Part shown: positions 52,392 to 61,216 of the stretch, piece by piece
Numbering within the stretch: the stretch's first letter is position 1
Layout: each line of letters opens with the position of its first letter
Origin: Agarivorans aestuarii
Lineage (GTDB): Bacteria; Pseudomonadota; Gammaproteobacteria; Enterobacterales; Celerinatantimonadaceae
Direction of reading: 5' to 3'
DNA length: 64,000 bases
NCBI RefSeq assembly: GCF_019670125.1
Contig: NZ_AP023033.1
Location: 124,001 to 188,000 of the forward strand
Program-made: the position numbers and the translations under genes
Notes under the pieces: generated by a model
Database searches by the model: none
What the model was told of the DNA's origin: nothing
Seen by the model: the letters and a program-made list of their open reading frames with translations, nothing else

Positions 52392-55300
52392 ATGGATGGA
52401 ACCCAAAAAGAAGTAGTCACAGGAATTGACGGCTTTGCTTATGACTTTTTTACCGGCAAACGTAATGTGGGTAACAAGCCTGCGTTTAGTGATGCCGAAA
52501 AAGCAGCAGCATTTTTAACTAACTTTGCAGGTGCTGCTGATAGCAACGGCAAAGGTTTACGCCGTTTATACCGTTTGGTCACTACCACGCCGGCTGGCGA
52601 TCCGCATCAGAAATTAATTACCGCGTTAACGAATGGTGAGGTGTGGTTTCAGCGCCAAGCTGAAAAAGCTATTCCTCAACATTCTCCAGCTTCGAGGCCC
52701 TCTTGGAGTTCATCCGTCCCAAATGAACCCAAAGCTCCAGGAGGGCGCTCGAAGACCCAACAGCAAGGTAAAAACCAAAATAGCAGTGATGACGTCGCTC
52801 AAGCTGTTGACCACCCCGATACCCAAACTTGCGGTGATCCCATTGTAATGAGCAGCGGTGAAGAAGTGCTGCAATTAGACGATGTATGCTTGCAAGGTCA
52901 TCGTGAGTTAGTTTGGCAGCGCACTTATCGCTCAAGTCTTTCGCATCAAGATGTGGGTTTAGGTTTAGGCTGGCGAAGTAATTTTCACTACAGTTTGGAA
53001 CAGTTACAGGGTGAGCAAGCAGGTTGGTTGTTTACAGATGCACTAGGGCATCTGCAGCATTTTCCTTATGTGGTCGTTGGTGCTAAAAGTAGCCAGGTTA
53101 AATCGGGCATGGTGTTGCAACATCAGCTTGAAAACATTGTTATTAGCAGTGCCAATGGCAAAACTTTGCAGTTTTCTAAACAGCAAGAACAATGGTTGCT
53201 AACTAAAATAAGTGATGGTGTCGATACGCATTATCGACTTAGCTATTCTGTTGCGCCCCGCTTAACCCTTATTGAAATCAACCATAGCCAACAACTGTTC
53301 CTACGTTATAACCTAGAAGGTCGGCTGGTTGAATTACTCAGCTCTAAAGCCGAAACAGCGCAAAGCTATGCAAGTTATACCTATGATGAACAGGGGCATT
53401 TAAGTACTGCGACCAACCGTTTGGGTCAGCAAGAACAGTATCGTTATCAGCAAGGTTTATTGATTCAACGAACCCGCGCTTCGGGGTTTTCTCACTACTT
53501 TTCTTGGGATGGCAGTGAGCAAAATGCGCGTTGTATAGAACAATGGGGTGATAACGAGCATTATCACTATCGATTTGAGTATGAGCTAGAGCAAGGCCTT
53601 AGCCGCAGCTTTGATAGTTACGGAAACTGTTGGACTTACTGGCATAATTCACAAGGTCAGATTCTTAAAAAAGTTTCGCCCGACGGTGCTTGTTGGTTAT
53701 TTGAATACGATGAACTACAACGCAAAATTAGTGAAACAGACCCAAATGGCGCAACAACACGTTACCATTACAATGCGCACGGCCAGTTAGACGCTGAGCT
53801 AGCGCCAAATCAAAATCTTACTCGTTATAGCTATAATCGCTTGGGTTTTGTCACACAGGTTGACTATGCCGACGGCTCATCGCTTAAGCGTGAATACAAC
53901 AGCCTTGGTTTGTTAACCACAGAAACCGATGTACAAGGTGTTGTAACCGAATACCGCTACGATGCGCAAAGCCGTTTGGTGAGTAAAACTGCTAGTAACC
54001 AGCCCAATCAACAATTTTGGTGGAATGAGCAAGGCTTGTTGAGCGCCAAGCAAGTAGGTGATGCGTTAATTCGCTATAGCTATAACGCCATTGGTGAGTG
54101 CAATGGCGAAGTAGATGGAAAGGGCTGGGTTGGCCAATACAAACGTGATGAACGTGGCAACATTGTTGAGGTCTTGTCTTATCATCAGGATTCGCCAGAG
54201 CAATGTCAGCGTAGGGCCTATAGCTATGACGATGCGGGGCGAGTGACTAAGGTGACCGACTCGCTAGGGCGCAGTACAAGCTACGAATATCAAGGCTTGT
54301 CGCAGCCAGCTAAACAGATTAACCCCGACGGTTCATGGTTAGCTTTTTGTTACGATAAAGAACGTAATCTTACCGCCATTTCACGCAGTGACGAGCAGGT
54401 TTATCAACTGGAATACGACAGTTGCGAGCGTATTAGCAAAACCATTGGTTTTGATGGCCGCGAGCAGCATTATCAATACAACCTAGCAGGTCAGCTTACT
54501 CAAGTTGCCGAAAATAGTGAGCGGCTGATTCAGCTAAAACGCAATTCTTTAGGTCAGGTAACCGAGCAGCGCAGCACCGCTAATGGCATTACCCTGATTA
54601 ACGATTTTGCTTATGACTTACAAGGTACGTTGAGCCAAGCCAACAATGCTGCGCGCAAACTACGTTTTAGCTACTTCGCTAATGGCCAGTTGCAAGAAAA
54701 CTGGCAAGACAATTGGAAATCTATTTATCAATTGAACTCACAAGGATTGCGCAGCCATACTCAGCTTCCCGACGGCAATGCCCTAACTTATCGCTACGAT
54801 GAACAAGGGCGTTTATCTGCGATATGGTTTAACCAGCAGCCTGTGATAAGTCGCAGCTTTAACGCTGCTGGTGAAGAAGTAAGCCGCGAGCTAAGCAAGC
54901 GCCACCAACAGCATCATCACTATGATACACAAGGTCGTTTGTTAAGCCAGCAATGGCAGTTAGAACAACCTGAACAAGCGCCAAGCTGTATTGAGCGTCA
55001 TTACCGTTTTGATGCGGGCGATCAACTTTTAGGCGTGAGCGACAGCGAGCTGGGCGATAATAACTACAGTTATGATGCACTTAGCCAACTTACTAAAGCC
55101 ACTAGCCACAATGCCAATAACCAGCAATTTGAGCTGGATAGTTTTGCCAACCCCAAACAAGCCGACATGTTGGGTGACAAGCTGCTGGGTGATGACCAGT
55201 GTAGCTACCGTTATGACCGCTACGGTAACCAAGTACTCGCCAGCCAAAGTAAGGTGCGTCAGCAACGCGTATTTAACGGCTTAAACCAATTAGTTAGGCT

Positions 55301-56669
55301 TAGCCAAGGCCGCGATAATACCGTTTACCACTACGATGCTCTAGGTCGTCGCAGCTGCAAAATTACCGCCCAAGGGCAAACCGACTATTTATGGGAAGGT
55401 AATCAACTAATTGGTGAACATAGCCAAGGCCAATTTACCTGGTATGTGTACGAGCCCAATAGCCATCGCCCTATAGCGATGATTAAACAGGGTCAGGTTT
55501 ATCACTACCACTTAGATCATATTGGTACGCCTATTCGCTTAAGCGACAAGCAAGGCAATATAGTATGGCAAGCCCATTACCAAGCTTATGGTTCGATAGA
55601 GCAATTAAGCGTTAAGCAAATAGACAACCCGCTGCGCTTTCAAGGCCAATACTTTGATGAAGAGAGCGGCCTGCACTATAACTTTCACCGCTACTACTGC
55701 CCGCAGCAGGGCAGGTACATACAACAAGACCCAATTGAATTGCTGGGTGGTTTAAACCTTTATCGATACACCCCAAGCCCAACTAACTGGGTAGACCCCT
55801 TAGGTTTAGCCTGTAAAGAGGGTAACAAAAACATTGGCCGAGTACGGAAGCCTAGCAAGCCTTATGCGCCAGGTGAAAGTCCCTTAGCTAAAGCAGGCCA
55901 AGCAATATTTGATGGCTTAGATGCGCTAGAAATAGAAGCCCTAAATGAGGTATTAGATGATGCGCTCGATGTTGCTGTTGAACATGGTGCTCAATACCCT
56001 GAAGGTAGCTTTGGTAGAGTAGCGACTGGCCTTGCTTATGCGAGTTTAGCGGCAGTGATGCCGACCAGTGCTTTAGATGTAGTACCCGGCGGTAAGGCCG
56101 CTAAGTTGCGTAAAGCGGCTAAAGCCGTTGATACGGGTGGTGATGCAGCACAACTAACAAGTAAAACAAGAAAGACTAGACGACCAAGAGACATTGCTCA
56201 TCGGCCAGCCGATAGCCGTTCACCGGATTCATTTGCCGATGAGTTTAGTTCACTTAACCACCGAAAAGCGGCTTCGGGTGAGTATAATGCCCATGCCTTG
56301 TTGGTAGAAAAAGGTTATAAACCGCTTGGTAATACCAATGGTAAGTACACGCCGGGTAAGCAAGGTATTGATGGTATTTACCAACACCCCAACCCGCCGC
56401 CCGACTTTGTGATTACGGAAGCGAAGTACGGCAAGTCTCGCTTGGGTAAAACTAGTGATGGCAAGCAGATGAATGATAAGTGGGTGAATGATAAACGCTT
56501 GAAAGATGCAGGTATGGATGAAGATCAAATTGATGACATACTAGATGCTCTTGAATTTGAAGATGGTTCGGTTGAAAAATTATTAATCCGTAATAAGCCA
56601 GATGGTTCATTGGTGGTCAAACAACTAGATAAAAATGCAAGTATCGCTAGTAGCGGATTGCAACTGTAG
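52392..56669 (+). CDS. Rhs protein with C-terminal PoNe-like DNase domain
   Basis: The 1425-aa protein has a short N-terminal region without TM or PAAR, then an Rhs/YD-repeat shell (Y-D-x-x-G/N repeats from about residue 320) ending at D1135-P-L-G-L-A. The Rhs core stop motif, QQDPIELLGGLNLYRY, lies just before. The toxin part spans residues 1141-1425. It has a PD-(D/E)xK-type core, D1327 in GIDGIY, E1343 and K1345 in ITEAKYG, followed by GKQMNDKW. This matches the PoNe DNase family, and two DUF1910/1911 genes follow as immunity partners. Expected target: DNA of rival cells. Confidence 0.88.
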   Translation: MDGTQKEVVTGIDGFAYDFFTGKRNVGNKPAFSDAEKAAAFLTNFAGAADSNGKGLRRLYRLVTTTPAGDPHQKLITALTNGEVWFQRQAEKAIPQHSPASRPSWSSSVPNEPKAPGGRSKTQQQGKNQNSSDDVAQAVDHPDTQTCGDPIVMSSGEEVLQLDDVCLQGHRELVWQRTYRSSLSHQDVGLGLGWRSNFHYSLEQLQGEQAGWLFTDALGHLQHFPYVVVGAKSSQVKSGMVLQHQLENIVISSANGKTLQFSKQQEQWLLTKISDGVDTHYRLSYSVAPRLTLIEINHSQQLFLRYNLEGRLVELLSSKAETAQSYASYTYDEQGHLSTATNRLGQQEQYRYQQGLLIQRTRASGFSHYFSWDGSEQNARCIEQWGDNEHYHYRFEYELEQGLSRSFDSYGNCWTYWHNSQGQILKKVSPDGACWLFEYDELQRKISETDPNGATTRYHYNAHGQLDAELAPNQNLTRYSYNRLGFVTQVDYADGSSLKREYNSLGLLTTETDVQGVVTEYRYDAQSRLVSKTASNQPNQQFWWNEQGLLSAKQVGDALIRYSYNAIGECNGEVDGKGWVGQYKRDERGNIVEVLSYHQDSPEQCQRRAYSYDDAGRVTKVTDSLGRSTSYEYQGLSQPAKQINPDGSWLAFCYDKERNLTAISRSDEQVYQLEYDSCERISKTIGFDGREQHYQYNLAGQLTQVAENSERLIQLKRNSLGQVTEQRSTANGITLINDFAYDLQGTLSQANNAARKLRFSYFANGQLQENWQDNWKSIYQLNSQGLRSHTQLPDGNALTYRYDEQGRLSAIWFNQQPVISRSFNAAGEEVSRELSKRHQQHHHYDTQGRLLSQQWQLEQPEQAPSCIERHYRFDAGDQLLGVSDSELGDNNYSYDALSQLTKATSHNANNQQFELDSFANPKQADMLGDKLLGDDQCSYRYDRYGNQVLASQSKVRQQRVFNGLNQLVRLSQGRDNTVYHYDALGRRSCKITAQGQTDYLWEGNQLIGEHSQGQFTWYVYEPNSHRPIAMIKQGQVYHYHLDHIGTPIRLSDKQGNIVWQAHYQAYGSIEQLSVKQIDNPLRFQGQYFDEESGLHYNFHRYYCPQQGRYIQQDPIELLGGLNLYRYTPSPTNWVDPLGLACKEGNKNIGRVRKPSKPYAPGESPLAKAGQAIFDGLDALEIEALNEVLDDALDVAVEHGAQYPEGSFGRVATGLAYASLAAVMPTSALDVVPGGKAAKLRKAAKAVDTGGDAAQLTSKTRKTRRPRDIAHRPADSRSPDSFADEFSSLNHRKAASGEYNAHALLVEKGYKPLGNTNGKYTPGKQGIDGIYQHPNPPPDFVITEAKYGKSRLGKTSDGKQMNDKWVNDKRLKDAGMDEDQIDDILDALEFEDGSVEKLLIRNKPDGSLVVKQLDKNASIASSGLQL

Positions 56670-56679
56670 GGAAATTTTT

Positions 56680-57429
56680 ATGTTAAGAGATACTTTAAAG
56701 GATAAAACGTATTTTGATGAGCGTATTGATTTCAAAATTAATGCGATAGAAAAGAGAAAGGCTAAGCTACTCGCCTCACCACAGGTGAGAGCTTTTGTAT
56801 CGTTGAAAGTTCATTTCACAATGGTTGATTACTCGATGTCTATAATGCACCTATGCTACTCGCGTGGTGATGAGCTCAATGAATTGAAGCTTCATTTAGA
56901 GAATGCTCTTGAATATCGTCGAAAACAAAAATATTTTGCTGATGCTTTGCCCCCCGAAGAGCAAAAGAACCGCATCGATTGGGAAGAGTTACATTTAAGT
57001 GACTTGGAACGCACTCTTAAATGGTTTGCTTTTGCCTACTGCCTAAACATGGGTCAAGCCTACTACCAAGAGGTCTTAGATTTAATTGGAAATCAAGGCC
57101 GAGACGCCTTGTTTGACCAAATCGCGGTTAAGCTGGGCGATACCGAGCGCGAAGTGGCAGAGAGTGTATTGTTTAAGCGCCGTTTCAATAAACTGTATAA
57201 AGTGATTGAGGCAGAGCCTGCGCAGCGCCCTCAGCTGATGTTGGCTTACTTAGAGGCGTGGTACAAGTTAGAAGGAAGTCCTGACTATCATCTAATGGAT
57301 ACTGATGCTTACGATGGTTACTGGTGCTGGGAAGCGGCTTTGTTCACTAAGCTTTATGAAATAGACGACAGCCTCTATATCGACCATCAGTACTACCCTA
57401 AGGATTTGGTTCACTGGAGCGAGCAGTGA
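56680..57429 (+). CDS. PoNi-type immunity protein 1 (DUF1910/DUF1911)
   Basis: The 249-aa cytoplasmic protein has an N-terminal DUF1910-like helical part (RDTLKDKTYFDERIDFK, ALEYRRKQKYFADAL) and a C-terminal DUF1911 part, including the GYWCWEAALFTKLYEIDD and HQYYPKDLVHW stretches. Proteins of this type neutralise PoNe DNases. It begins 10 bases after the rhs stop, with AGGGAAAT as ribosome site. The frame is open upstream, but that stretch overlaps rhs. It overlaps the second immunity gene by 4 bases (GTGA). Confidence 0.87.
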   Translation: MLRDTLKDKTYFDERIDFKINAIEKRKAKLLASPQVRAFVSLKVHFTMVDYSMSIMHLCYSRGDELNELKLHLENALEYRRKQKYFADALPPEEQKNRIDWEELHLSDLERTLKWFAFAYCLNMGQAYYQEVLDLIGNQGRDALFDQIAVKLGDTEREVAESVLFKRRFNKLYKVIEAEPAQRPQLMLAYLEAWYKLEGSPDYHLMDTDAYDGYWCWEAALFTKLYEIDDSLYIDHQYYPKDLVHWSEQ

Positions 57430-58220
57430 TTCGAGACCAACGCCGTGACGAAGCCTATTTTAGCGAGCTGATAAGCGATTTAGATGAAGCCTTAGCGGAA
57501 ACTCAACAAGCTTTAGATAATGAGGTTTTTACCTCGCTGAGTGAACAAGTTGATGTTACCCAGCAACTCTACCAACTCGCGATAATGCGTGCAGTAGCGC
57601 ATTACTCTTATGGTAGCGATATGGCCTCGCTTAAGTCATCGGTGTTGGCGATATTGACTTATCGTCAACAGCTAAGTGCTACTGCAGATAAACTGCCCGC
57701 AGCACACCAGTGTTACCGCCATGACTTTGAGCGTTTAGGTGGTGTGGGTGAAGCTTGCGGTTCGGCTAATGTTAATCGCTATGTTTATGTTTTATGGTGG
57801 TTAGCCTTGTTGGTTGCTGTAGGCGCAGAGCAAGCACATATTCAACAAGCTTTAGACATAATTGGTGAACAGGGAAATGATGCACTTTTAGATAGCATTG
57901 CCAGCAGGCTAGGTGATACAGACCGCCCCATGTCTCCCACACTTTATTACCCCACTGTTTATCAACCTTTATTGGATGCCATCAACAGTGATGGAGAGGT
58001 TCAGGCAGAGCATCTTAATGTGTTTATTCGACAGTGGTACGACAGCCTAGAAGATGCAGATTGGTATGATAATCATTTGTGCGATTGCGAATTTGAATAT
58101 ACCGACTATTACGTTGGTTACTGGTGCCTTGAAGCAAGCTTAGTTGCCTCGCTTTTCTGTATTCCAGAAGATGCTATTCGTGAGCATGTGATGGTGCCAG
58201 TTGAGCTAGTAAGTAACTAA
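57426..58220 (+). CDS. PoNi-type immunity protein 2 (DUF1911 paralogue)
   Basis: The 264-aa protein is a diverged paralogue of the one upstream. It shares the start RDxxxDExYF, the run of the type L-x-x-x-I-x-x-Y-R (LAILTYRQQL), GNDALLDSIASRLGDTDR, and GYWCLEASLVASLFCIPEDAI near the end. It starts at GTG 57426 within a GTGA overlap with the first gene. A second copy could be specific for another toxin or could strengthen protection. There is no toxin gene of its own next to it. Confidence 0.82.
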   Translation: MIRDQRRDEAYFSELISDLDEALAETQQALDNEVFTSLSEQVDVTQQLYQLAIMRAVAHYSYGSDMASLKSSVLAILTYRQQLSATADKLPAAHQCYRHDFERLGGVGEACGSANVNRYVYVLWWLALLVAVGAEQAHIQQALDIIGEQGNDALLDSIASRLGDTDRPMSPTLYYPTVYQPLLDAINSDGEVQAEHLNVFIRQWYDSLEDADWYDNHLCDCEFEYTDYYVGYWCLEASLVASLFCIPEDAIREHVMVPVELVSN

Positions 58221-58245
58221 TTTTTAGATAACTAAGGAGATCTAT

Positions 58246-59148
58246 ATGTCGGCAGGAAGCTTTTCTTTTAAGAAGCCAAGTAGAAGCGTTCATTCAGTAT
58301 TTTTGCATTGTAGCGCTTCAGATAACGCCGCTCATGATAACGTAAAAACGATGCAATCTTGGCACGTAAAACGTGGCTTTAGTGAAATTGGGTATCATTT
58401 CTTTATTAGTAAGAATGGAGATATTCATGAAGGACGCAGTATAGAAAAAGTACCTGCTGCACAGAAAGGTCATAACACTGGAAGTATTGCTATTTGTTTG
58501 CATGGTTTAGATGTAGCAAAATTTACCGAAGCTCAATTTTCTTCACTAAAGTCTTTATGCTCACAAATAGAGAGTAGCTATGGAGAAAAGAAAATAGTGT
58601 TCCGAGGACACTGTGAAGTGTCAGCTAAAACATGCCCTGTATTTGATTACAAAAAAGTATTGAGCCTAGATGAGAATGGCAAAATAACTAAGACTTCGGG
58701 AACCATCTCAAGTTACTTAAGTAGCCAATTTATCTTCAATGGTATTCTGGAGTTATTTGCGAAAGGACAAAAAGTTCAGGAGCTACAAACCTTCTTAAAT
58801 GATGCTGGCTTTCCAACAAAAAAAGATGGTGTTTTTGGTCAAGCTACTCAGCAAAGTGTAGAAGCGTACCAGAAATCAGTAGGTTTAAAAGCTGATGGAA
58901 TAGTAGGACCTAAAACTCTAGAAGCAATGGGGACTCTGAAAAAAGGCTGTAAAGGTAATGCGGTGAAGTTACTACAAAAACAACTAACCGTAAAAGGCTA
59001 CAAACTGTTGGCGGACGGTAAATTCGGTCTTGGTACAGAAAAACAAGTTAAAGCATTTCAGTTAAGCAACAAGCTAAAGAATGATGGAATTGCAGGGAAG
59101 AAAACTAAAGAAAAGCTTTTTGGTCGTTCTGCTGGTCAACTAATTTAA
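58246..59148 (+). CDS. T6SS amidase effector: T7-lysozyme-like Amidase_2 with two PG-binding domains
   Basis: The 300-aa protein has an N-terminal Amidase_2/PGRP domain (about residues 15-140) with zinc ligands H21, H122 and C130, Y50 and K128, all at positions matching T7 lysozyme. Two PG_binding_1 repeats follow (about 172-235 and 236-295: KGQKVQELQTFLNDAGF, DGVFGQATQQSVEAYQK, and KGNAVKLLQKQL, DGKFGLGTEKQVKAFQ). It has no signal peptide, so delivery by the T6SS is inferred. It cuts the amide bond between MurNAc and L-alanine in target cell walls. AAGGAG precedes the ATG. Base composition is more AT-rich than in its neighbours, suggesting transfer. Confidence 0.85.
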   Translation: MSAGSFSFKKPSRSVHSVFLHCSASDNAAHDNVKTMQSWHVKRGFSEIGYHFFISKNGDIHEGRSIEKVPAAQKGHNTGSIAICLHGLDVAKFTEAQFSSLKSLCSQIESSYGEKKIVFRGHCEVSAKTCPVFDYKKVLSLDENGKITKTSGTISSYLSSQFIFNGILELFAKGQKVQELQTFLNDAGFPTKKDGVFGQATQQSVEAYQKSVGLKADGIVGPKTLEAMGTLKKGCKGNAVKLLQKQLTVKGYKLLADGKFGLGTEKQVKAFQLSNKLKNDGIAGKKTKEKLFGRSAGQLI

Positions 59149-59158
59149 GGTTTATAGT

Positions 59159-59542
59159 ATGAGAAAAGTCGTATCTGTTCTAAGCACTTGTCTAGGACTT
59201 GTGGTCCTAAGCTTCATGGGAGTAGCGTCGTCGAGTGCGACCCAATTGCAATGCTTAGGTACTGAGCCTTTTTGGGGTTTAGATGTAGAAGATGGAGTGA
59301 TTAAATATAGTGACATTGATGACAATATCACCATGTTTGAACTAAAGGAAAAGCTAGCTTCGATCAATCACACTAATCGTTGGATTATACAGGGTGCTGA
59401 TTCTAAAGAAGGTAAAATTACAATTTCACTTAATAAAACAGAGCAGTGTTCAGATGATATGTCTGATTTTGCTTATGAGTATGATGTTACGTTTGTTATG
59501 GGCGAGAAAGCCTTTAGCGGTTGTTGTAATCGCATGAAATAA
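59159..59542 (+). CDS. Exported small protein, probable immunity to the amidase effector
   Basis: The 127-aa protein has a signal peptide (about residues 1-28, ending ASSSA before TQLQC) and a compact mature domain with GTEPFWGLDVEDG, QCSDDMSDFAYEYDV and a C-terminal GCCNR. The domain resembles the COG3650-type domain in the lipoprotein encoded at 61217-62743. It starts 10 bases after the amidase gene, and a periplasmic location is right for protecting against a cell-wall amidase. Immunity is inferred from position and export only. Confidence 0.75.
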   Translation: MRKVVSVLSTCLGLVVLSFMGVASSSATQLQCLGTEPFWGLDVEDGVIKYSDIDDNITMFELKEKLASINHTNRWIIQGADSKEGKITISLNKTEQCSDDMSDFAYEYDVTFVMGEKAFSGCCNRMK

Positions 59543-59551
59543 CAATTGCCC

Positions 59552-59588
59552 TAGAGCAACAAGTAGTGGTTGCTCTAATTTGATTTTC
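59552..59588 (+). terminator. Terminator at the end of the T6SS cluster
   Basis: A perfect 9-bp stem (TAGAGCAAC at 59552-59560, GTTGCTCTA at 59569-59577) has an 8-base loop and is followed by ATTTGATTTTC. It lies 10 bases after the exported protein's stop. Confidence 0.8.
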
Positions 59589-59639
59589 AGTCAATATGCA
59601 AAAACTACAATTAGGCTTTAGCTTTAAGCTAAACAGCGC

Positions 59640-59936
59640 CTAAAGGCGCTCTACTGTTGGAATATTAAAGTAGGCATCGGGATCGCTTTCTCTTAGCTGC
59701 TTGAGTTGATTTTTGCGCTTGAGCCTTTCGCTAACGCTTTCACCAAATACCGCTTGGTGTTCTGATTCTATGATGGCGTTTGCTTGGTCTGCGGTAAGTA
59801 ACCCCAGTAGCTTTGCCGCGTGAAATAGGCCTTCAACGCGGTACTTAAGTTTGTCATTTGGCTTACCTGCCTTGGTGTTTTCAAACACGCTACGCAGTTC
59901 TGCTTTACAAAATGCTAAGTAGTTTTCTTTGTCCAT
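59640..59936 (-). CDS. Small protein of unknown function
   Basis: I do not recognise this protein. It is 98 aa, hydrophilic and mostly helical (AELRSVFENTKAGKPNDKLKYRVEGLFHAAKLLGLLTADQAN), with a basic stretch (ERLKRKNQLKQL) near the end and no signal peptide or TM. I start it at ATG 59936. It lies 23 bases downstream of yhiN on the same strand and is probably co-transcribed with it. Hairpins at its end include AGCGCC/GGCGCT (59635-59640 and 59645-59650), which overlaps the stop codon. Confidence 0.65.
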   Translation of the reverse strand: MDKENYLAFCKAELRSVFENTKAGKPNDKLKYRVEGLFHAAKLLGLLTADQANAIIESEHQAVFGESVSERLKRKNQLKQLRESDPDAYFNIPTVERL

Positions 59937-59959
59937 GTTTAGACCATTCCTAAAATTAA

Positions 59960-61147
59960 TTAACAATCTAGGCCGCAGGCTACGCCGCTGGCCCATGCCC
60001 ATTGGAAATTAAAGCCCCCCAGCCAACCGGTTACGTCCATTACTTCGCCAATAAAGTAGAGGCCTTCTACATTATTGGCTTGCATGGTTTTGGAGCTGAG
60101 TTCGTTGGTGTCTACGCCGCCTAGGGTCACTTCGGCGGTGCGGTAGCCCTCGGTGCCATTCATGGTGATTTGCCAATTGTTTAGCTTGGCAGCAATACTG
60201 TCGCGTTCGCCATGGCCTAGCTGATTAAGCGCTTTGGCTAGCGTTGTTTCGTCAAATAATGCTTCTACCAAGCGTTTAGGCAGCCATTGGCTCAAGGTGT
60301 TTTTTAGGCTTTGCTTGGGATGTTGCAATAATACCTGTTCGATTAAGGAGGCGGCATCTTGCTTGGGTAATAGGTTGATGCTTACCGCTTCACCGGGTTG
60401 CCAGTAGTTAGATATTTGCAATATAGCCGGGCCTGATAAGCCGCGGTGGGTAAATAATAGCGCTTCGCTAAATTGCTTGCCGTTAGCGGCAGTAATGCAA
60501 CTTGGCACCGCGATACCCGAGAGGGCTTCAAAGCGCTCTTTTTGATCGCTATGCCAAGTAAATGGCACTAAACCGGCTCTAGTGGGCAGCACCCTTAGGC
60601 CAAACTGTTCTGCCAATTTGTAGCCAAATGGAGTGGCACCCAGTTTAGGCATAGAAAGCCCGCCAGTGGCGATTACCAAGGAGCTGGTTTGGTAACATTG
60701 ACCGCCAGCGTGCACTTCAAACTGTTGTTCATCGAGCTGTTTTACGTATTTGATTTCGCTACGTAGGCTAATGGTAACGCCCGCCCAATCGCATTCGGTG
60801 AGCAGCATGTCTACGATGTCTTTAGCACTGTCGTTACAGAACAATTGGCCATGATCGCGCTCGTGGTATTCGATGCCGTGGCGTTCGACTAACTCTATAA
60901 AATTGCTTGAGGGGTAGCGTGCAAGAGCGGATTTAACAAAGTGCGGGTTACCACATAAGAAGTTGTCTGGGCTAACACTTTGATTAGTAAAGTTACAACG
61001 ACCGCCGCCACTAATAAGGATTTTTCGGCCTGCTTTTTTGGCGTTATCAATCACTAATACCGAGCGCCCGCGATAGCCGGCGGTAGCCGCACACATTAAG
61101 CCTGCGGCGCCTGCACCAATAATGATAACGTCGAATTGCTGTGTCAT
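59960..61147 (-). CDS. yhiN: FAD-dependent oxidoreductase YhiN (HI0933 family)
   Basis: The 395-aa flavoprotein has the FAD-binding motif GAGAAG at residues 11-16 and the HI0933 signature GGGRCNFTN at 47-55, with GGLSMPKLGATPFGYKLAEQFG in the middle and GGFNFQWAWASG at the end. The function of the family is uncertain. The start at 61147 gives the FAD motif near the N-terminus. A hairpin lies directly upstream. The gene precedes the small unknown gene. Confidence 0.88.
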   Translation of the reverse strand: MTQQFDVIIIGAGAAGLMCAATAGYRGRSVLVIDNAKKAGRKILISGGGRCNFTNQSVSPDNFLCGNPHFVKSALARYPSSNFIELVERHGIEYHERDHGQLFCNDSAKDIVDMLLTECDWAGVTISLRSEIKYVKQLDEQQFEVHAGGQCYQTSSLVIATGGLSMPKLGATPFGYKLAEQFGLRVLPTRAGLVPFTWHSDQKERFEALSGIAVPSCITAANGKQFSEALLFTHRGLSGPAILQISNYWQPGEAVSINLLPKQDAASLIEQVLLQHPKQSLKNTLSQWLPKRLVEALFDETTLAKALNQLGHGERDSIAAKLNNWQITMNGTEGYRTAEVTLGGVDTNELSSKTMQANNVEGLYFIGEVMDVTGWLGGFNFQWAWASGVACGLDC

Positions 61148-61151
61148 AACC

Positions 61152-61173
61152 TGCCCCTGAAAAATCAGGGGCA
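61152..61173 (-). promoter_or_regulatory. Hairpin just upstream of the yhiN start
   Basis: A perfect 9-bp stem with an AAAA loop, TGCCCCTGA (61152-61160) and its complement (61165-61173), ends 4 bases before the ATG on the minus strand. It could be a terminator for the upstream lipoprotein gene or could cover the ribosome binding site of yhiN. It lacks a long T-tract. Confidence 0.5.
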
Positions 61174-61216
61174 TTGTACCGCTAGCCTTGGTATTGAGCT
61201 AGCAAATGATGTGAGC

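Larger units (their letters stand above)
25095..59542. other. Type VI secretion gene cluster with effector-immunity modules
   Basis: The segment holds all 13 core tss genes, ppkA, pppA, tagF, tagH, tagJ, a second tssC-like gene, one PAAR and two probable effector-immunity modules. The presence of a kinase, a phosphatase, an FHA protein and TagF indicates threonine-phosphorylation control as in the P. aeruginosa H1 system. Everything except ppkA is on the plus strand. Confidence 0.93.

Noticed and set aside
57426-58220. Second DUF1911 gene as a pseudogene
   Set aside because: It is a full-length uninterrupted frame with a coupled GTG start and conserved motifs, so decay is not supported.
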